From the IMG/VR virus record IMGVR_UViG_3300023172_000052, positions 1-44,878 of that record: a stretch of 44,878 nt of DNA, one strand, 5' to 3'. The position numbers and the translations under genes are program-made. The stretch comes from a virus. Under the pieces are notes generated by a model. It searched no databases and was not told the origin of the DNA. It worked only from the letters and a program-made list of their open reading frames with translations. Below are positions 1 to 8,800 of the stretch, piece after piece (within the stretch, counting starts at the first letter, position 1; every line of letters begins with the position of its first letter).

Positions 1-30
1 AGTGTAGCAAAAAGTGTAACTAGAAAGTTT

Positions 31-213
31 CTAATCTTCGTCATTCTTGAGTAATTCCTCAACTCTACGGCGCATGTTTTCCATGTCCCGCTTTATATAT
101 CGTTGAGAATAACCATGATGCTGTCTCATTATCATGGTTCCCTGATAAAACATAGTTGCTGCAAATACTAGCAGCAAAACTATGCCAACTACTTCAGCGT
201 GATGTTCAGCCAT
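31..213 (-). CDS. Small membrane protein with charged cytoplasmic-type tail
   Basis: The 60-residue protein has one membrane segment (VVGIVLLLVFAATMFYQGTM) and a strongly charged helical tail (YIKRDMENMRRRVEELLKND). It overlaps the preceding gene by 25 nt and is the last complete gene in the window. Bases 1-30 after it contain no gene or terminator I can support. Together with two similar small proteins upstream it forms a three-membrane-protein cluster between gp16 and, presumably, gp17. Function is unknown. Confidence 0.78.
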   Translation of the reverse strand: MAEHHAEVVGIVLLLVFAATMFYQGTMIMRQHHGYSQRYIKRDMENMRRRVEELLKNDED

Positions 214-389
214 GGCAGAACAGGAGGAATTACTCCAATAAGTCGAAGCAGACCTTCAGCAAAAAGTGCAAGAACAACCCACCCAACACACATAGAGATA
301 ATTGAAGCATTACGATTATGCTTTCGTATGGCAGCATCAATCATCTCCTGTGCTTCAGCTTTAGTTATTAGTACGTTGTTGTTGGTCAT
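189..389 (-). CDS. Small membrane protein
   Basis: The ATG at 389 is preferred over the in-frame TTG at 416, giving 66 residues. The first 30 residues are polar and helical (NVLITKAEAQEMIDAAIRKH). One membrane segment follows (ASIISMCVGWVVLALFAEGL) and then RLIGVIPPVLPW. The gene overlaps the end of the cysteine-containing gene and the start of the next one, typical of this compact cluster. No strong Shine-Dalgarno is seen. I recall similar short proteins in cyanomyoviruses but no function. A pure virion role or an envelope role cannot be separated from sequence. Confidence 0.75.
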   Translation of the reverse strand: MTNNNVLITKAEAQEMIDAAIRKHNRNASIISMCVGWVVLALFAEGLLRLIGVIPPVLPWLNITLK

Positions 390-630
390 CGGGAAAATCT
401 TTGTCGAGGGTCTCAAACCGTTCCGCCCATGTTACTCCACCTTCTTTACCCCTGCAGGGATTGATGCAAGTGTCATCACCTAGTTTATTACAAACAAGTC
501 CAGCAAGGTCAAGTTCGTTTCCTTTCTTACCTGTTCCAGACCAGTAGTGCTCTCCGTTGAGCCATAATGCACCACATTTAGGACATTCCTTCCTATCCAT
601 AGATAGGTCGGACAGTTCTTTGTCAGTCAT
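361..630 (-). CDS. Small cysteine-containing protein, possible zinc binder
   Basis: The 89-residue protein has CPKCG near residue 16, then VCNKLGDDTCINPCRGKEGG at about 46-65. In all five cysteines are present, two of them in a CxxC knuckle. The pattern suggests a small metal-binding or disulfide-stabilised fold. The N-terminus MTDKELSDLSMDRKE is charged, and the C-terminus PDDQQQRTNN is polar. It resembles a conserved hypothetical ORF of cyanomyoviruses from memory. It overlaps both its upstream neighbour (8 nt) and the next gene (29 nt with the chosen start). Function is unknown; zinc binding is inferred from the cysteines. Confidence 0.78.
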   Translation of the reverse strand: MTDKELSDLSMDRKECPKCGALWLNGEHYWSGTGKKGNELDLAGLVCNKLGDDTCINPCRGKEGGVTWAERFETLDKDFPDDQQQRTNN

Positions 631-841
631 CGTTGTGGAGCTCCTGAATAATTTCCTTATATTCTGCGGTGCTTTTGATTAGTTGTGCCTTGAGTTTTCT
701 TGCCATCAAGTACATACGAAACCTAACCCAAAGATAACGCAGTTCCAAATCAAGATACGCGAAAAGTCGCATAGTCGCATCCACACCTGCATATGCCACT
801 AGACATATGAAAATAATAAAGCACAGGTAGAATGCCAACAT
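623..841 (-). CDS. Small single-pass membrane protein
   Basis: The 72-residue protein starts with a hydrophobic segment (MLAFYLCFIIFICLVAYAGV) long enough to cross a membrane. A basic helical tail follows (RYLWVRFRMYLMARKLKAQL). It looks like a small ORF family I associate with cyanomyoviruses, of unknown function. It is the first gene after the 120-bp spacer carrying a candidate promoter. Its stop overlaps the start of the next gene by 8 nt, so the four small genes down to position 31 are probably one unit. A hydrophobic start without an obvious signal-peptidase site favours a membrane anchor. Confidence 0.8.
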   Translation of the reverse strand: MLAFYLCFIIFICLVAYAGVDATMRLFAYLDLELRYLWVRFRMYLMARKLKAQLIKSTAEYKEIIQELHNDD

Positions 842-855
842 TGGTATCGAGCGGA

Positions 856-891
856 TACTATAAGTATAGTACTATTTACCAAAGTTGGCAG
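856..891 (-). promoter_or_regulatory. Candidate sigma70-like promoter with overlapping palindrome
   Basis: On the minus strand CTGCCA (886-891) and TATACT (863-868) are separated by 17 nt, matching TTGACA and TATAAT at 4 of 6 and 5 of 6 positions. A palindrome TACTATA-AG-TATAGTA (plus strand 856-871) covers the -10 box and could be an operator. An alternative reading is a late-type GGTAAATA at 873-880, 31 nt before the ATG at 841. The 120 bp spacer (842-961) holds no gene and no convincing terminator. Confidence 0.45.
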
Positions 892-961
892 CTACAATAG
901 GCTACAATTTTGTCGTTTTGTAAACAGAATTGGGGGGTAACTGCATAAATTACAGGTTTAC

Positions 962-2077
962 TCAACAATTCCAAGCTCTCAGGGACTTATTGATTCTGCT
1001 ATCAGGGTCCGATGCAGTCTTCTTAGAGGTAAGTTTCTTTTTCATTCCACTCATTCGAGCGCAGAATGATGCGCGACGGGGGTTTCCAACCTTCTTGCTT
1101 GGTGCTTTAAGGTCGCTTCCAGGATTTTCTCTCTCGTAAGACTTTCGTCCTTTTTCGTTAAGTCCGCCTGACTCGGACTTACCAGACTTTTTTGTCCAGG
1201 ATGCTGCTTCATTCGTTTGTTCCTTTTTCTTATCTCTTTGTTTGAGATACTTACTGAGCTGCCTTTGCTTCAGTTGACGAATAATTTCCGAACGCTTGCT
1301 GAGATAAGGGGGTTTCGTTTTTTCAATTGCTTTGATGGCAACATCAGTTGCAGTACCTTCTTGAAAATCAAGTTCTTCTTTTTTCAAACCCAAACGACCA
1401 AGTAAAGACTTCTTCTTAGGTTTAGCAGATACAGAACCACCCTTCTGACGCTTAGCATAGTCCATGTAAGACTCACCAGGACGCAGTTTCTTAGGGTCCG
1501 ACTTGGGTTTGGGTTTCGATGAAGAGGCACGGTCCTCGCGAGCACGTTGATTTGCACCAGGACCACCCAACTTACGGTCTTCTTCGGGGTCTGGGTGCCA
1601 CAAATCAGCACGCTCATTGACATGCTCTACTTCTTCTTTAGTAGTTTTTTTGGGTTTCTTTTTAACTGTAGTGGATTTGTTTTTACCAGATTGACCACGA
1701 GTTCTCTCAGCCTCGTCATGGTCAAACGTGGGGTCTTCCATAGGGTCATAATAACCCTCTCTAATCTTTTCTCTCTTTGCTTTTGTCTTAGCAAGGAGAC
1801 GCTCTCTAGCTGCCTTTTTCTCGTCATCGGAGACGGAGAACATGTTACGGTCGGTCTTTAGTTTTTCCGCTGGTTTTCCAGGAACTGCAGATTCGTTAGT
1901 ATTCATTTTCTTCTCAGGCAAACCTTTATGTTTTGTTTTAGCGAATTTTTTTACGTCGGAACGCTTCGTACTGGCAGCAGCTTTGGCAACCTCAGGTGAG
2001 GGGTTTTCCATTTCCCCCTTCTGAGCCGCTCTAACCATCCCGAAGAATCTTTGTTGCGCTTTGGAGACTGCTGGCAT
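962..2077 (-). CDS. Basic DUF3008-type protein fused to a C-terminal conserved domain
   Basis: The ATG at 2077 is chosen because it gives MPAVSKAQQRFFGMVRAAQK, the canonical opening of DUF3008 proteins. It lies just after the preceding stop and has GAGG about 6 nt upstream. An ATG at 2113 in frame would overlap the previous gene. From this start the protein has 371 residues and is strongly basic and low complexity, with runs such as KKKPKKTTKEE and SKPKPKSDPKKLRP, probably disordered. The last 80 residues form a distinct conserved domain: SGGLNEKGRKSYERENPGSD, then NPRRASFCARMSGMKKKL and RINKSLRAWNC, which I believe is the DUF6321 family. The basic character suggests nucleic-acid binding or a head-internal role. 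Its place after gp16 hints at packaging, but function is unknown. Confidence 0.8.
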   Translation of the reverse strand: MPAVSKAQQRFFGMVRAAQKGEMENPSPEVAKAAASTKRSDVKKFAKTKHKGLPEKKMNTNESAVPGKPAEKLKTDRNMFSVSDDEKKAARERLLAKTKAKREKIREGYYDPMEDPTFDHDEAERTRGQSGKNKSTTVKKKPKKTTKEEVEHVNERADLWHPDPEEDRKLGGPGANQRAREDRASSSKPKPKSDPKKLRPGESYMDYAKRQKGGSVSAKPKKKSLLGRLGLKKEELDFQEGTATDVAIKAIEKTKPPYLSKRSEIIRQLKQRQLSKYLKQRDKKKEQTNEAASWTKKSGKSESGGLNEKGRKSYERENPGSDLKAPSKKVGNPRRASFCARMSGMKKKLTSKKTASDPDSRINKSLRAWNC

Positions 2078-2084
2078 ATCAACC

Positions 2085-2630
2085 TCAACCTTCGACTTGT
2101 ACCTCATTGACATACAGGGTCATGCCATTCGTGCTATCACCCTTTGCCTGAATCTTAATGCTGTTTCTAGCAAATGCAGTGCCAGTAAATGCAGCAAGTG
2201 CAGATGCATCAGCATCAATAGTAATAGCACCAGTTACAGGATTAACAGCAGTAACTTCTTTATGGGAGAAGTTATAACCAGAAACAGCAGCACCAGAGAT
2301 GGTTACATAATCACCAACAACAATATTGCTTTGTTGGTTGGGATTATCTAAAGTTAATACACAAGGATTAGCAGCAGTTGCACCTGCAATCTTTGCTGCC
2401 TTGGGTTTTGCAAGTTTGAAGATTTCAGCACCATTTACAGCAACATGGACAACTTGGTCAGTCGCTACATTAGGAGCACCACCCCATGCAAAGTGATTGC
2501 TATGTGCATCAGCATTGATAAATCTATAATATCCAGTTTTCACTGTATATGCAGCAGATGTTTGAGGAGTGTCACTATTATCAGTGAGACTACCCAAGTC
2601 CTGAACGGGTACGGTTACATTCGATGCCAT
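2085..2630 (-). CDS. Beta-rich protein of unknown function, possible virion component
   Basis: I do not recognise this 181-residue family by function. The sequence is predicted to be mostly beta and starts MASNVTVPVQDLGSLTDNSD. It contains AYTVKTGYYRFINADAHSNH and VVHVAVNGAEIFKL in the first half, consistent with a small beta sandwich. The second half reads LTLDNPNQQSNIVVGDYVTI and FARNSIKIQAKGDSTNGMTL. It has one cysteine and no membrane segment. A late promoter lies 26 nt upstream, which implies high late expression suited to an abundant virion or decoration protein. It follows gp16 by 9 nt. Its stop overlaps only an alternative, less likely start of the next gene. Confidence 0.75.
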   Translation of the reverse strand: MASNVTVPVQDLGSLTDNSDTPQTSAAYTVKTGYYRFINADAHSNHFAWGGAPNVATDQVVHVAVNGAEIFKLAKPKAAKIAGATAANPCVLTLDNPNQQSNIVVGDYVTISGAAVSGYNFSHKEVTAVNPVTGAITIDADASALAAFTGTAFARNSIKIQAKGDSTNGMTLYVNEVQVEG

Positions 2631-2639
2631 GTCACTCAG

Positions 2640-3065
2640 TTAGATTTCTTCTGTATTATTTATCTCCTTCTGCTTCTTTAGCATTTTCTGGAGTTCTGCT
2701 GTACTACCAACAAACATTGTATTGTTGACTGTAGACGGTCCCTTTGACTTGGGTTCGTCATCCAGTTCCTTCATTTTCTTCTGAAGGTCAATCAACTTGT
2801 CTGCTACGTCTCCGACGTTTTTGATAAGTTGACCAGCAACTTCATAAGCACGAGGATGGTCGCTCGCTCGTGCCACATCAAGTATGCCATCTACCGCCTC
2901 CTGACCTTTCATAACTAGGTTATGTAGTTGAGCACGAGTAGTCTCATAGTCTTGTTTGACATCTTGAGAGTCTGACTTCTTAAGCGAAGGTTTCTCATCA
3001 ACAACTTTCTGAATCTCTGCGGGTTCAGTACCAAATACTTCGTTCAATCCGTCAAATGTGCTCAT
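2640..3065 (-). CDS. 16: Small terminase subunit gp16
   Basis: The 141-residue protein matches T4 gp16 (164). The central helices DYETTRAQLHNLVMKGQEAV and LDVARASDHPRAYEVAGQL (T4 DYGVVRRNMHFQQQML, ADSPRHMEVFATLMGQM) form the coiled-coil core. These are followed by LIDLQKKMKEL (T4 ILKLHKDMKDI) and the C-terminal VNNTMFVGSTAELQKML (T4 IQNATVFMGSPTELMDEI). T4 gp16 forms a ring that recognises DNA and regulates the gp17 packaging motor in the infected cell. It lies after gp15 as in T4. However, gp17 does not follow directly; two other genes and four small ORFs intervene before the left edge. Confidence 0.92.
   Translation of the reverse strand: MSTFDGLNEVFGTEPAEIQKVVDEKPSLKKSDSQDVKQDYETTRAQLHNLVMKGQEAVDGILDVARASDHPRAYEVAGQLIKNVGDVADKLIDLQKKMKELDDEPKSKGPSTVNNTMFVGSTAELQKMLKKQKEINNTEEI
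2657..2664 (-). promoter_or_regulatory. Late promoter GATAAATA inside the 3' end of gp16
   Basis: The minus strand reads GATAAATA within the last codons of gp16, 26 nt before the ATG at 2630. The octamer and spacing match the other boundaries, so it probably drives the 181-residue gene and those after it. Confidence 0.65.
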
Positions 3066-3847
3066 AAGTCTTCATCCTGACCAGTTACTGGATTGTACTT
3101 CTTATTGTCAACAAACTCAGAGTAAATCTCACCAAATCCAAAATCATCATCTGCATCAGCAGTGATGGGGTCAGGTGTGACTTGATAACGAACTTCACGA
3201 GGAGCAGGTGTTGCGGTAGTTGTATAACTATCGACGATTGCTTTCGTGATAAGTTTGCTCTCTTGAACAGGACCGTAGAGGTACGTTTTTACAGTGAATG
3301 TAAGTGTGTATATGATTGCTCTACGAGTTGCAAAATTGCCTTCGTAGTCATCCTCATATCCAATACTATTTAATACGATAGGTACATCTCTAACATCATC
3401 ATCTTCCGCAAGTTTCATCGAAAGATTGTAATGAGGTTGGAAGAATGGGAGAATTTGTTCTAATACCTGTAGACCATCTTCTTGGTTCTTAGAGATAATT
3501 GAAAGTTCAAATCCAAGGTTGTAAGGAACAGGCATGAATCTAGTGTCTGCTTTGCTGCTATCATCAGACTTAACCCTCTTCATCGTTTGTGTGGGAGACA
3601 CTTTTCTAGAGGGGTCGTAGTCTATACCGTTAATCTCAAAAGAGATACGAGGAAGAGTAATCTGGACACCACGATTCGTCGGGTCGGGATTTTGGTCAAG
3701 ACGCGCCAGAAACTTTTGCTTCGGACCATAAGCCAGAGGCACCTTCATCACTTCATTAGAGCGACGAAGTTCAATGTTGTTGAACAAAGTTCCAAACCCA
3801 ACAACAGTCTTTCTAAAAATTTCGTTGTAAAAATATGTACCTAACAT
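3062..3847 (-). CDS. 15: Tail terminator / proximal sheath stabiliser gp15
   Basis: The 261-residue protein aligns with T4 gp15 (272). It starts MLGTYFYNEIFRKTVVGFG with LFNNIELRR (T4 MFGYFYNSSFRRYATLMG, LFSNIQIKR). It continues with VPLAYGPKQKFLARL, ITLPRISFEI (T4 ILPRINLHL), LSIISKNQEDGLQVLEQILP and FFQPHYNLSMK (T4 YFQPHFNTTM). T4 gp15 caps the completed tail, stabilises the sheath and connects to the neck. It sits between gp14 and gp16, with a 4-nt stop/start overlap to gp16, indicating coupled translation. The C-terminal 40 residues are acidic and probably flexible. No insert like those of gp14 and gp8 is present. Confidence 0.92.
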   Translation of the reverse strand: MLGTYFYNEIFRKTVVGFGTLFNNIELRRSNEVMKVPLAYGPKQKFLARLDQNPDPTNRGVQITLPRISFEINGIDYDPSRKVSPTQTMKRVKSDDSSKADTRFMPVPYNLGFELSIISKNQEDGLQVLEQILPFFQPHYNLSMKLAEDDDVRDVPIVLNSIGYEDDYEGNFATRRAIIYTLTFTVKTYLYGPVQESKLITKAIVDSYTTTATPAPREVRYQVTPDPITADADDDFGFGEIYSEFVDNKKYNPVTGQDEDL

Positions 3848-3850
3848 TTA

Positions 3851-5002
3851 TTATGTTCCCGAAATAGTTCCAAAGGGATTGCCCTCAGTGAAATCAATAA
3901 TGTCGTCATCTTCACTCTCAAACGCTGCGTTTTGGTCGTAACTAGATGCCGTATTATTTAGAGTAGTATAAGTCTCAGGACTCCAGAGAGCACCTGATGT
4001 TAGACCCTTGATAGTCTCAGCAGTATTAAACGTTCCAGTACGATTGATTACTTGGAGAGTTCTAGTTGCTGCATCCCAGGACTTGACTTCTGCTCTATTG
4101 TCTTTTGGACTGTAGTCGATTTCGACAGTAGGTGCAGAAGTGTACCCACTGCCAGGGCTTGTGATAGTAACACCAGTAACGAGACCAGCAGCACTAACCG
4201 TAGCAGTACCCGTAGCACCATTTCCTCCACCTCCGCTAAATGTTACGGTCGGAACAAGTGTCGTGTTGTAATACTGACCACCATCAGTAATTGTCACCGC
4301 AGTAACAGCATCACCAGTGATAGTTGATGTAGCAAATGCACGATAGAGGTCACCAACAATCTCTTCCCCAACGGTAAAGTCTCCAGTACCGCCAGGGTCA
4401 AGAATGAGTTTGATAGAAACTGCGTTGTTAGTTTCTACAGCATCAATTTCAGCAACTCCAGTGTCGATAGACTCATCGCTATACTCGAACAGTTCACACT
4501 GAAGTTCCCAAACATATCCTTTCCCCAACTGGTAGAAAGGTCTTTCGTGCTCTACAAATTTAATTTCAAATAATTTCCTGGCAACAGGGAACCAAATTAG
4601 GTCACCCTCGTTTGGTCTTCCTTCCACGTTGAGGGCGGCGTTCGCGTCCACTTCGCTTTCAAACTTTGCGCGAGATACAACAAACGTCGTTTTGTTCTCG
4701 ATGCGGATTCCGAACTTACTAAGGAGTTCACCTTGTCCTTCCCATCCGTCAACATCGTTGACATATGCTCGGATAGAGAGTGCTTGATTGAATTCAGAGG
4801 TTTCGACTTCATTGAGGATAGTGTCTCGGTTGACGTAGGTCCTAGGTAGATAATACACGTCCTGACCGTACAAGTCAATGCTTTCGTTGATTAAATTTCC
4901 AATAAAAGTCTGCTCCTGGGCAGACCCATTGAGTTTCAAACGGCAAGCACTTGTAGGTAAGGACTGAATGCAGTTGTCTGGATTCGGATTTGAGTAAGTC
5001 AT
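3851..5002 (-). CDS. 14: Neck protein gp14 with inserted beta modules
   Basis: The N-terminal half matches T4 gp14: INESIDLYGQDVYYLPRTYV (T4 AESIQMRGVECYYVPREYV) and GDLIWFPVARKLFEIKFVE with PFYQLGKG (T4 GDLIYFPMDNSLFEINWVE, PFYQLGQ). In T4 gp14 forms the neck collar with gp13. At 383 residues it exceeds T4 gp14 (256). The extra length, about residues 205-345, comprises a strand module (FTVGEEIVGDLY), a glycine-rich GSGYT module (TVTFSGGGGNGATGTATV, SPGSGYTSAPTVEI) and a WD-type module (VKSWDAATRTLQVINRTGTF). The C-terminus DDDIIDFTEGNPFG resembles the acidic T4 end with SPFDNDF. The start overlaps the gp13 stop; gp15 begins 3 nt after the stop. The decorated insert is unusual for a neck protein. 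Confidence 0.9.
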   Translation of the reverse strand: MTYSNPNPDNCIQSLPTSACRLKLNGSAQEQTFIGNLINESIDLYGQDVYYLPRTYVNRDTILNEVETSEFNQALSIRAYVNDVDGWEGQGELLSKFGIRIENKTTFVVSRAKFESEVDANAALNVEGRPNEGDLIWFPVARKLFEIKFVEHERPFYQLGKGYVWELQCELFEYSDESIDTGVAEIDAVETNNAVSIKLILDPGGTGDFTVGEEIVGDLYRAFATSTITGDAVTAVTITDGGQYYNTTLVPTVTFSGGGGNGATGTATVSAAGLVTGVTITSPGSGYTSAPTVEIDYSPKDNRAEVKSWDAATRTLQVINRTGTFNTAETIKGLTSGALWSPETYTTLNNTASSYDQNAAFESEDDDIIDFTEGNPFGTISGT

Positions 5003-5808
5003 CCAACTATGTCAAGGGGAGGGAGTTCGTAACGAGTGTGCAACTCATCGATGAGCGCCTGTTTCTTTTTGTCTGCGTCGTCCAAGATTGCACGACCGTT
5101 GAGGGTGACACCACCAAGCATTTGTACACCATCGTACTTGCTCAGGTTTTGACCCCATTGCTGTTGGAACAATGCCTCGGTGTAACCTTTCAACCATTCG
5201 TTGTTGTAGGCATCGGTATATGTTTCTGGGTCAATCGGCATAGTACAATCTACCAAGATGTAATTATCATTGGTAAGAGTATTCTTCCAATCAAAATCCA
5301 GGAACAATTTGTTTTGGTGGACAGTCCAACGTACTCTTCTATGAGCTGTAGAATTGGTAACCCAATCCAAGGTCTCAAGATACTGAGATGTCATGAAATA
5401 GTGGAGAATCTGACCATGAGCAAATCCATAGATATCGTTCAGGAAGATTTGATATTTGATATTGAAGATATTGCCAGGTACAGTTGTCGAACCATTGAGA
5501 CCTGTATACACATGGTTGATACCTGTGACTCCAGGAGGAAGTTCAACATAATTGTCTAGTTCTTGCCACGCTGTAGAACCCATGGTTGTAGCACCTTGAG
5601 CAGCAGTTCTAATCGCTTCAGTCACCTGAATACGAATGATGGTTTGGTAAGAACCTTCATAATGAAACTCTTGGAACTGATGGATTGCCTCTTCAACTAG
5701 GTCATCCAGTTGCTCATCGCATACGTTAATGTCGATGGCAGGATAACCCAGTCTACGAAGAGCATACGCCTTCAGTTCTGCTTTGGTGGCGGGTTTAGTA
5801 GCGGACAT
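4999..5808 (-). CDS. 13: Neck protein gp13 (head completion)
   Basis: The 269-residue product has the start expected of cyanophage gp13: MSATKPATKAELKAYALRRL, then DEQLDDLVEEAIHQFQEFHY. The middle contains LNDIYGFAHGQILHYF and VRWTVHQNKLFLDFDW, and the C-terminus is helical (KGYTEALFQQQWGQNLSKYD, ILDDADKKKQALIDEL). T4 gp13 (309 residues) completes packaged heads by forming the neck with gp14. The gene is followed directly by gp14 with a 4-nt ATGA overlap, as expected for partners. Its ATG lies 6 nt after the fibre stop. I see no strong Shine-Dalgarno. Identification rests on recalled family sequence plus synteny with gp14, gp15 and gp16. Confidence 0.87.
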   Translation of the reverse strand: MSATKPATKAELKAYALRRLGYPAIDINVCDEQLDDLVEEAIHQFQEFHYEGSYQTIIRIQVTEAIRTAAQGATTMGSTAWQELDNYVELPPGVTGINHVYTGLNGSTTVPGNIFNIKYQIFLNDIYGFAHGQILHYFMTSQYLETLDWVTNSTAHRRVRWTVHQNKLFLDFDWKNTLTNDNYILVDCTMPIDPETYTDAYNNEWLKGYTEALFQQQWGQNLSKYDGVQMLGGVTLNGRAILDDADKKKQALIDELHTRYELPPLDIVG

Positions 5809-5814
5809 TTTTTA

Positions 5815-8800
5815 TCAAGCGAACGGAGTAGAATCGATGACGCGGGTTTCGCCATTGGCAACCCCGCCAGTGCTAAAGGTAAGGGTTTCTCCAGCAACGA
5901 AGAAACCAGTAACGCTATCAACTTGGATACCTTTAATACCACCAGCGAGGTTGAGGACATCGGTGATAGTACCAGTTGCACCAGAAACAGAACCAACGAA
6001 AGTATCACCAACTGTCAAACCAGTGTTAAGACCAGTATGACGAATTATGAGAGTTGTAGTAGTTTCAAGGTTGGACAGCATACTCTGGAGTTGCAGGAAT
6101 GCATTCTCCAAGAACGTCTGGGAAATCTTAACTTCCCCACCAGCAACAGCGAGATGATTGCTGTTGAAGGAAGCAACACCTCGGTTAGAAGCGGTTGCAA
6201 TCTCAGCATCAATCTCGATTTGGTTATTGACATCATTATAATTGATATCAATACCTTCACCTGCAACCAGAGCGTTACCAACGGCATCCTGAGCACGTTC
6301 TGCAGTGAAGTACTGATAGTTAACGTTCTCAGAGATGTCTGCGGTAGAAGCGCCTGTAGCAGACGTTACACGACCTTTGGCGTCTACGGTAACCTTAGTG
6401 TAAGTTCCTGCCGTTACACCGCTGTTTACCAGGGTGCTAGCGATTGTGACATTGCTACCACCATTAAAGGAAACGGAACCAGTGAGGTCACCAGACAAAG
6501 CAATGTTTCTTGCAGTCTGCAGAGTAGATGCTGTGGAAGCATTACCAGCCAAGTTACCAGTTACATCACCAGTCAGGTTTGCGGTGATAGTACCAGCAGA
6601 GAAGTTGCCAGAAGAATCTCTAGCAACCAGACGACCAACAACGTTAGCCGAAGTCGCGTCGGTGACAATCTGACGAGCATTTGCACCGTTATAGGAAGTA
6701 CCAGAAGCAAAGCTCAGGTGTGTTCCAACAGAAAGAGTGTTGCTTACTTGAGTTGCTGTTCCCGAGAGGTTTGCAGTAATTGTACCTGCTGCGAAGTTAC
6801 CGTTAACGTCACGTAGAACAACAGAGTTAGCAGCAGATGCGGTGTTGGTGTTGAGGGTAAAGGTTGTGTTTCCAGAGACACCATTGCCATTGGTAACAGT
6901 AAGACCTGTTCCCGAAACAGCAAATGTTCTCCTATCGTATGTTCCATTTCCAGTCCTTACGAGGTAACCTGTTTGTGTTGTTTGAGATGCCAGTGCAGTG
7001 ATGTCTGCATCATCAAACGTGGTGGTGATAGTTACGTTGCTACCACCATTGAAGTTGACATTACCATTAACAACGCCGTCAATAGCGATGTTGCGGGTTG
7101 TCTTCAGAGTATCTGCCGTAAGAGCATTACCCTGAATACCTGCACTTGCTCCAGTACCACCATTTACAGTGATAATATTTGCTGAGAAGTTACCGATAGC
7201 ATTACGATAAACGACTGTGTTACCTGTAGCACTTGCAGAGGTTGTCATACCATCCAGCAAGTCTGCGTTCAGGTTAGTAACCTTAGTTGTGGATGCAACA
7301 GTAAACGGAGCAGTACCAGTAGCAACGTTGCTAATAAGTTGTCCATCGACAGTGATTGTTCCATCAACATTCAAGTTGCTATCGATGTCAACCGAAGTGC
7401 CTGCACCAGTGACTTCCAGTTTGCCGACACGGAGGGTTGCATCAGTACCTGTGTAAACTTCGGCATTGTTGGTAGCACTCTCAAGCATGCGGTACTTACC
7501 GAGGTTGTTGTCCCAACCAAAGAAACCAAACTTGGCACCACCATCGTAGTAACGGAACTCAACACCACGGTCCTTGCCGTCATTAGAGCTGGGAGCAGTA
7601 TCACCACCCAGAGTAATGATGGGGTCATCAATGGTCATTACCGTCGAATTAACGGTAGTGGTAGTACCGTTGACCGTGAGGTTCTGGTTAATTACAACGT
7701 TGTTTTGGAATGTTGCATTACCATCAACATTCAGCGTATTGTTCAGTTCTGTATGACCGTCAACATCCAGAGTGGAGTTGAGAGTTGTAGCACCGTCAAC
7801 ATCTAATGTATTGTTGAAGGTTACACCACCATCAACATCAAGAGTACCATCGGTGTGGATGTTGCCAGTAGCACCATCGATGGTCATCTCAATGTTGCCA
7901 GCACCATCGATATATCTGTATGTGTTGTTGTTACGATAGTCAATGTTTGCTCTGAACGTAGAAGCGTTATCTACATCGAAAGTGGAACCATTGAAGTTAA
8001 CATTGTCATTTACTGTCAGACTACCTTGAATAAAGGTGGCACCAGTATTAGACCAGACGTTAAACTTATCAGTACCGTTATTGTCTTGTACTCTGAAATA
8101 GGAGTTAACATCATTAACGATGAGGTCTTGCTGGAACGTTGCGTCACCATCAACGTTGAGAGTGCTATTCAGTTCCGTGTGCTGATTAACAGTTAGAGTG
8201 TTATTGAGTGTTGTAGCATTGTATGCATACAACGTACCAGAAATGCTAGTGTTGCCGTTATCGTTATCAACAGAGAAACGAGTAATGTTGGTGCCATCTT
8301 TGATACTGAAGTATCGGTTCGCACCAACAAAGTTGACATTCCCATTTACGGTTTGGTCAGCATTGATTGTTACGTTAGCATCAAACTGGGAAGTATTATC
8401 GACTTCCAGGGTGCCGTAGATATAGGTGTTACCGTTGTCAGTATCAACTGTAAATCTGTTTGCTGCCGCTGCAGTACGAATGATAAACTCTTTGTTGTCT
8501 GCAGTGACAATCAGGTTGTCGGTAATCTCAGTTTCCAATTGAACATCGAGAGTACCTTCGATGACAGTGTTGCCAGTGTCAGTATCAACAGTGAACACCG
8601 CCGCAGCATCACCATCAAGAATAAGAAAATCTTCGTTTGCTGCCTGAATGACGAGAGAATCGAAAATAGTTACTTGACCCTCTATGTCCAAAGTGCTGTT
8701 AGCAAAAATTGCACCACCGATACCTACACCACCAGCAACAATCAGAGCACCTGAGGTATGAGTGTTGGAGACTGTAGTATCTGTCAGCTCAATACTACCT

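Noticed and set aside
21-33. Palindrome tagaaagtttcta as a terminator
   Set aside because: It is short, AT-rich, overlaps the stop codon, and is not followed by a T-run on the minus strand.
390-416. TTG start at 416 for the small membrane gene
   Set aside because: An ATG 27 nt downstream gives the expected short N-terminus and less overlap.
920-961. Terminator after the DUF3008-type gene
   Set aside because: Only a 6-bp GTAAAC/GTTTAC pairing with a long loop and no T-run is present.
2078-2113. Upstream ATG at 2113 for the DUF3008-type gene
   Set aside because: It would overlap the previous gene, while the ATG at 2077 has GAGG upstream and yields the canonical MPAVSK opening.
5710-6816. 368-codon plus-strand open frame, and many others antisense to the giant and fibre genes
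   Set aside because: They lie entirely opposite well-supported genes, have no promoter or leader, and their translations are biased and featureless.
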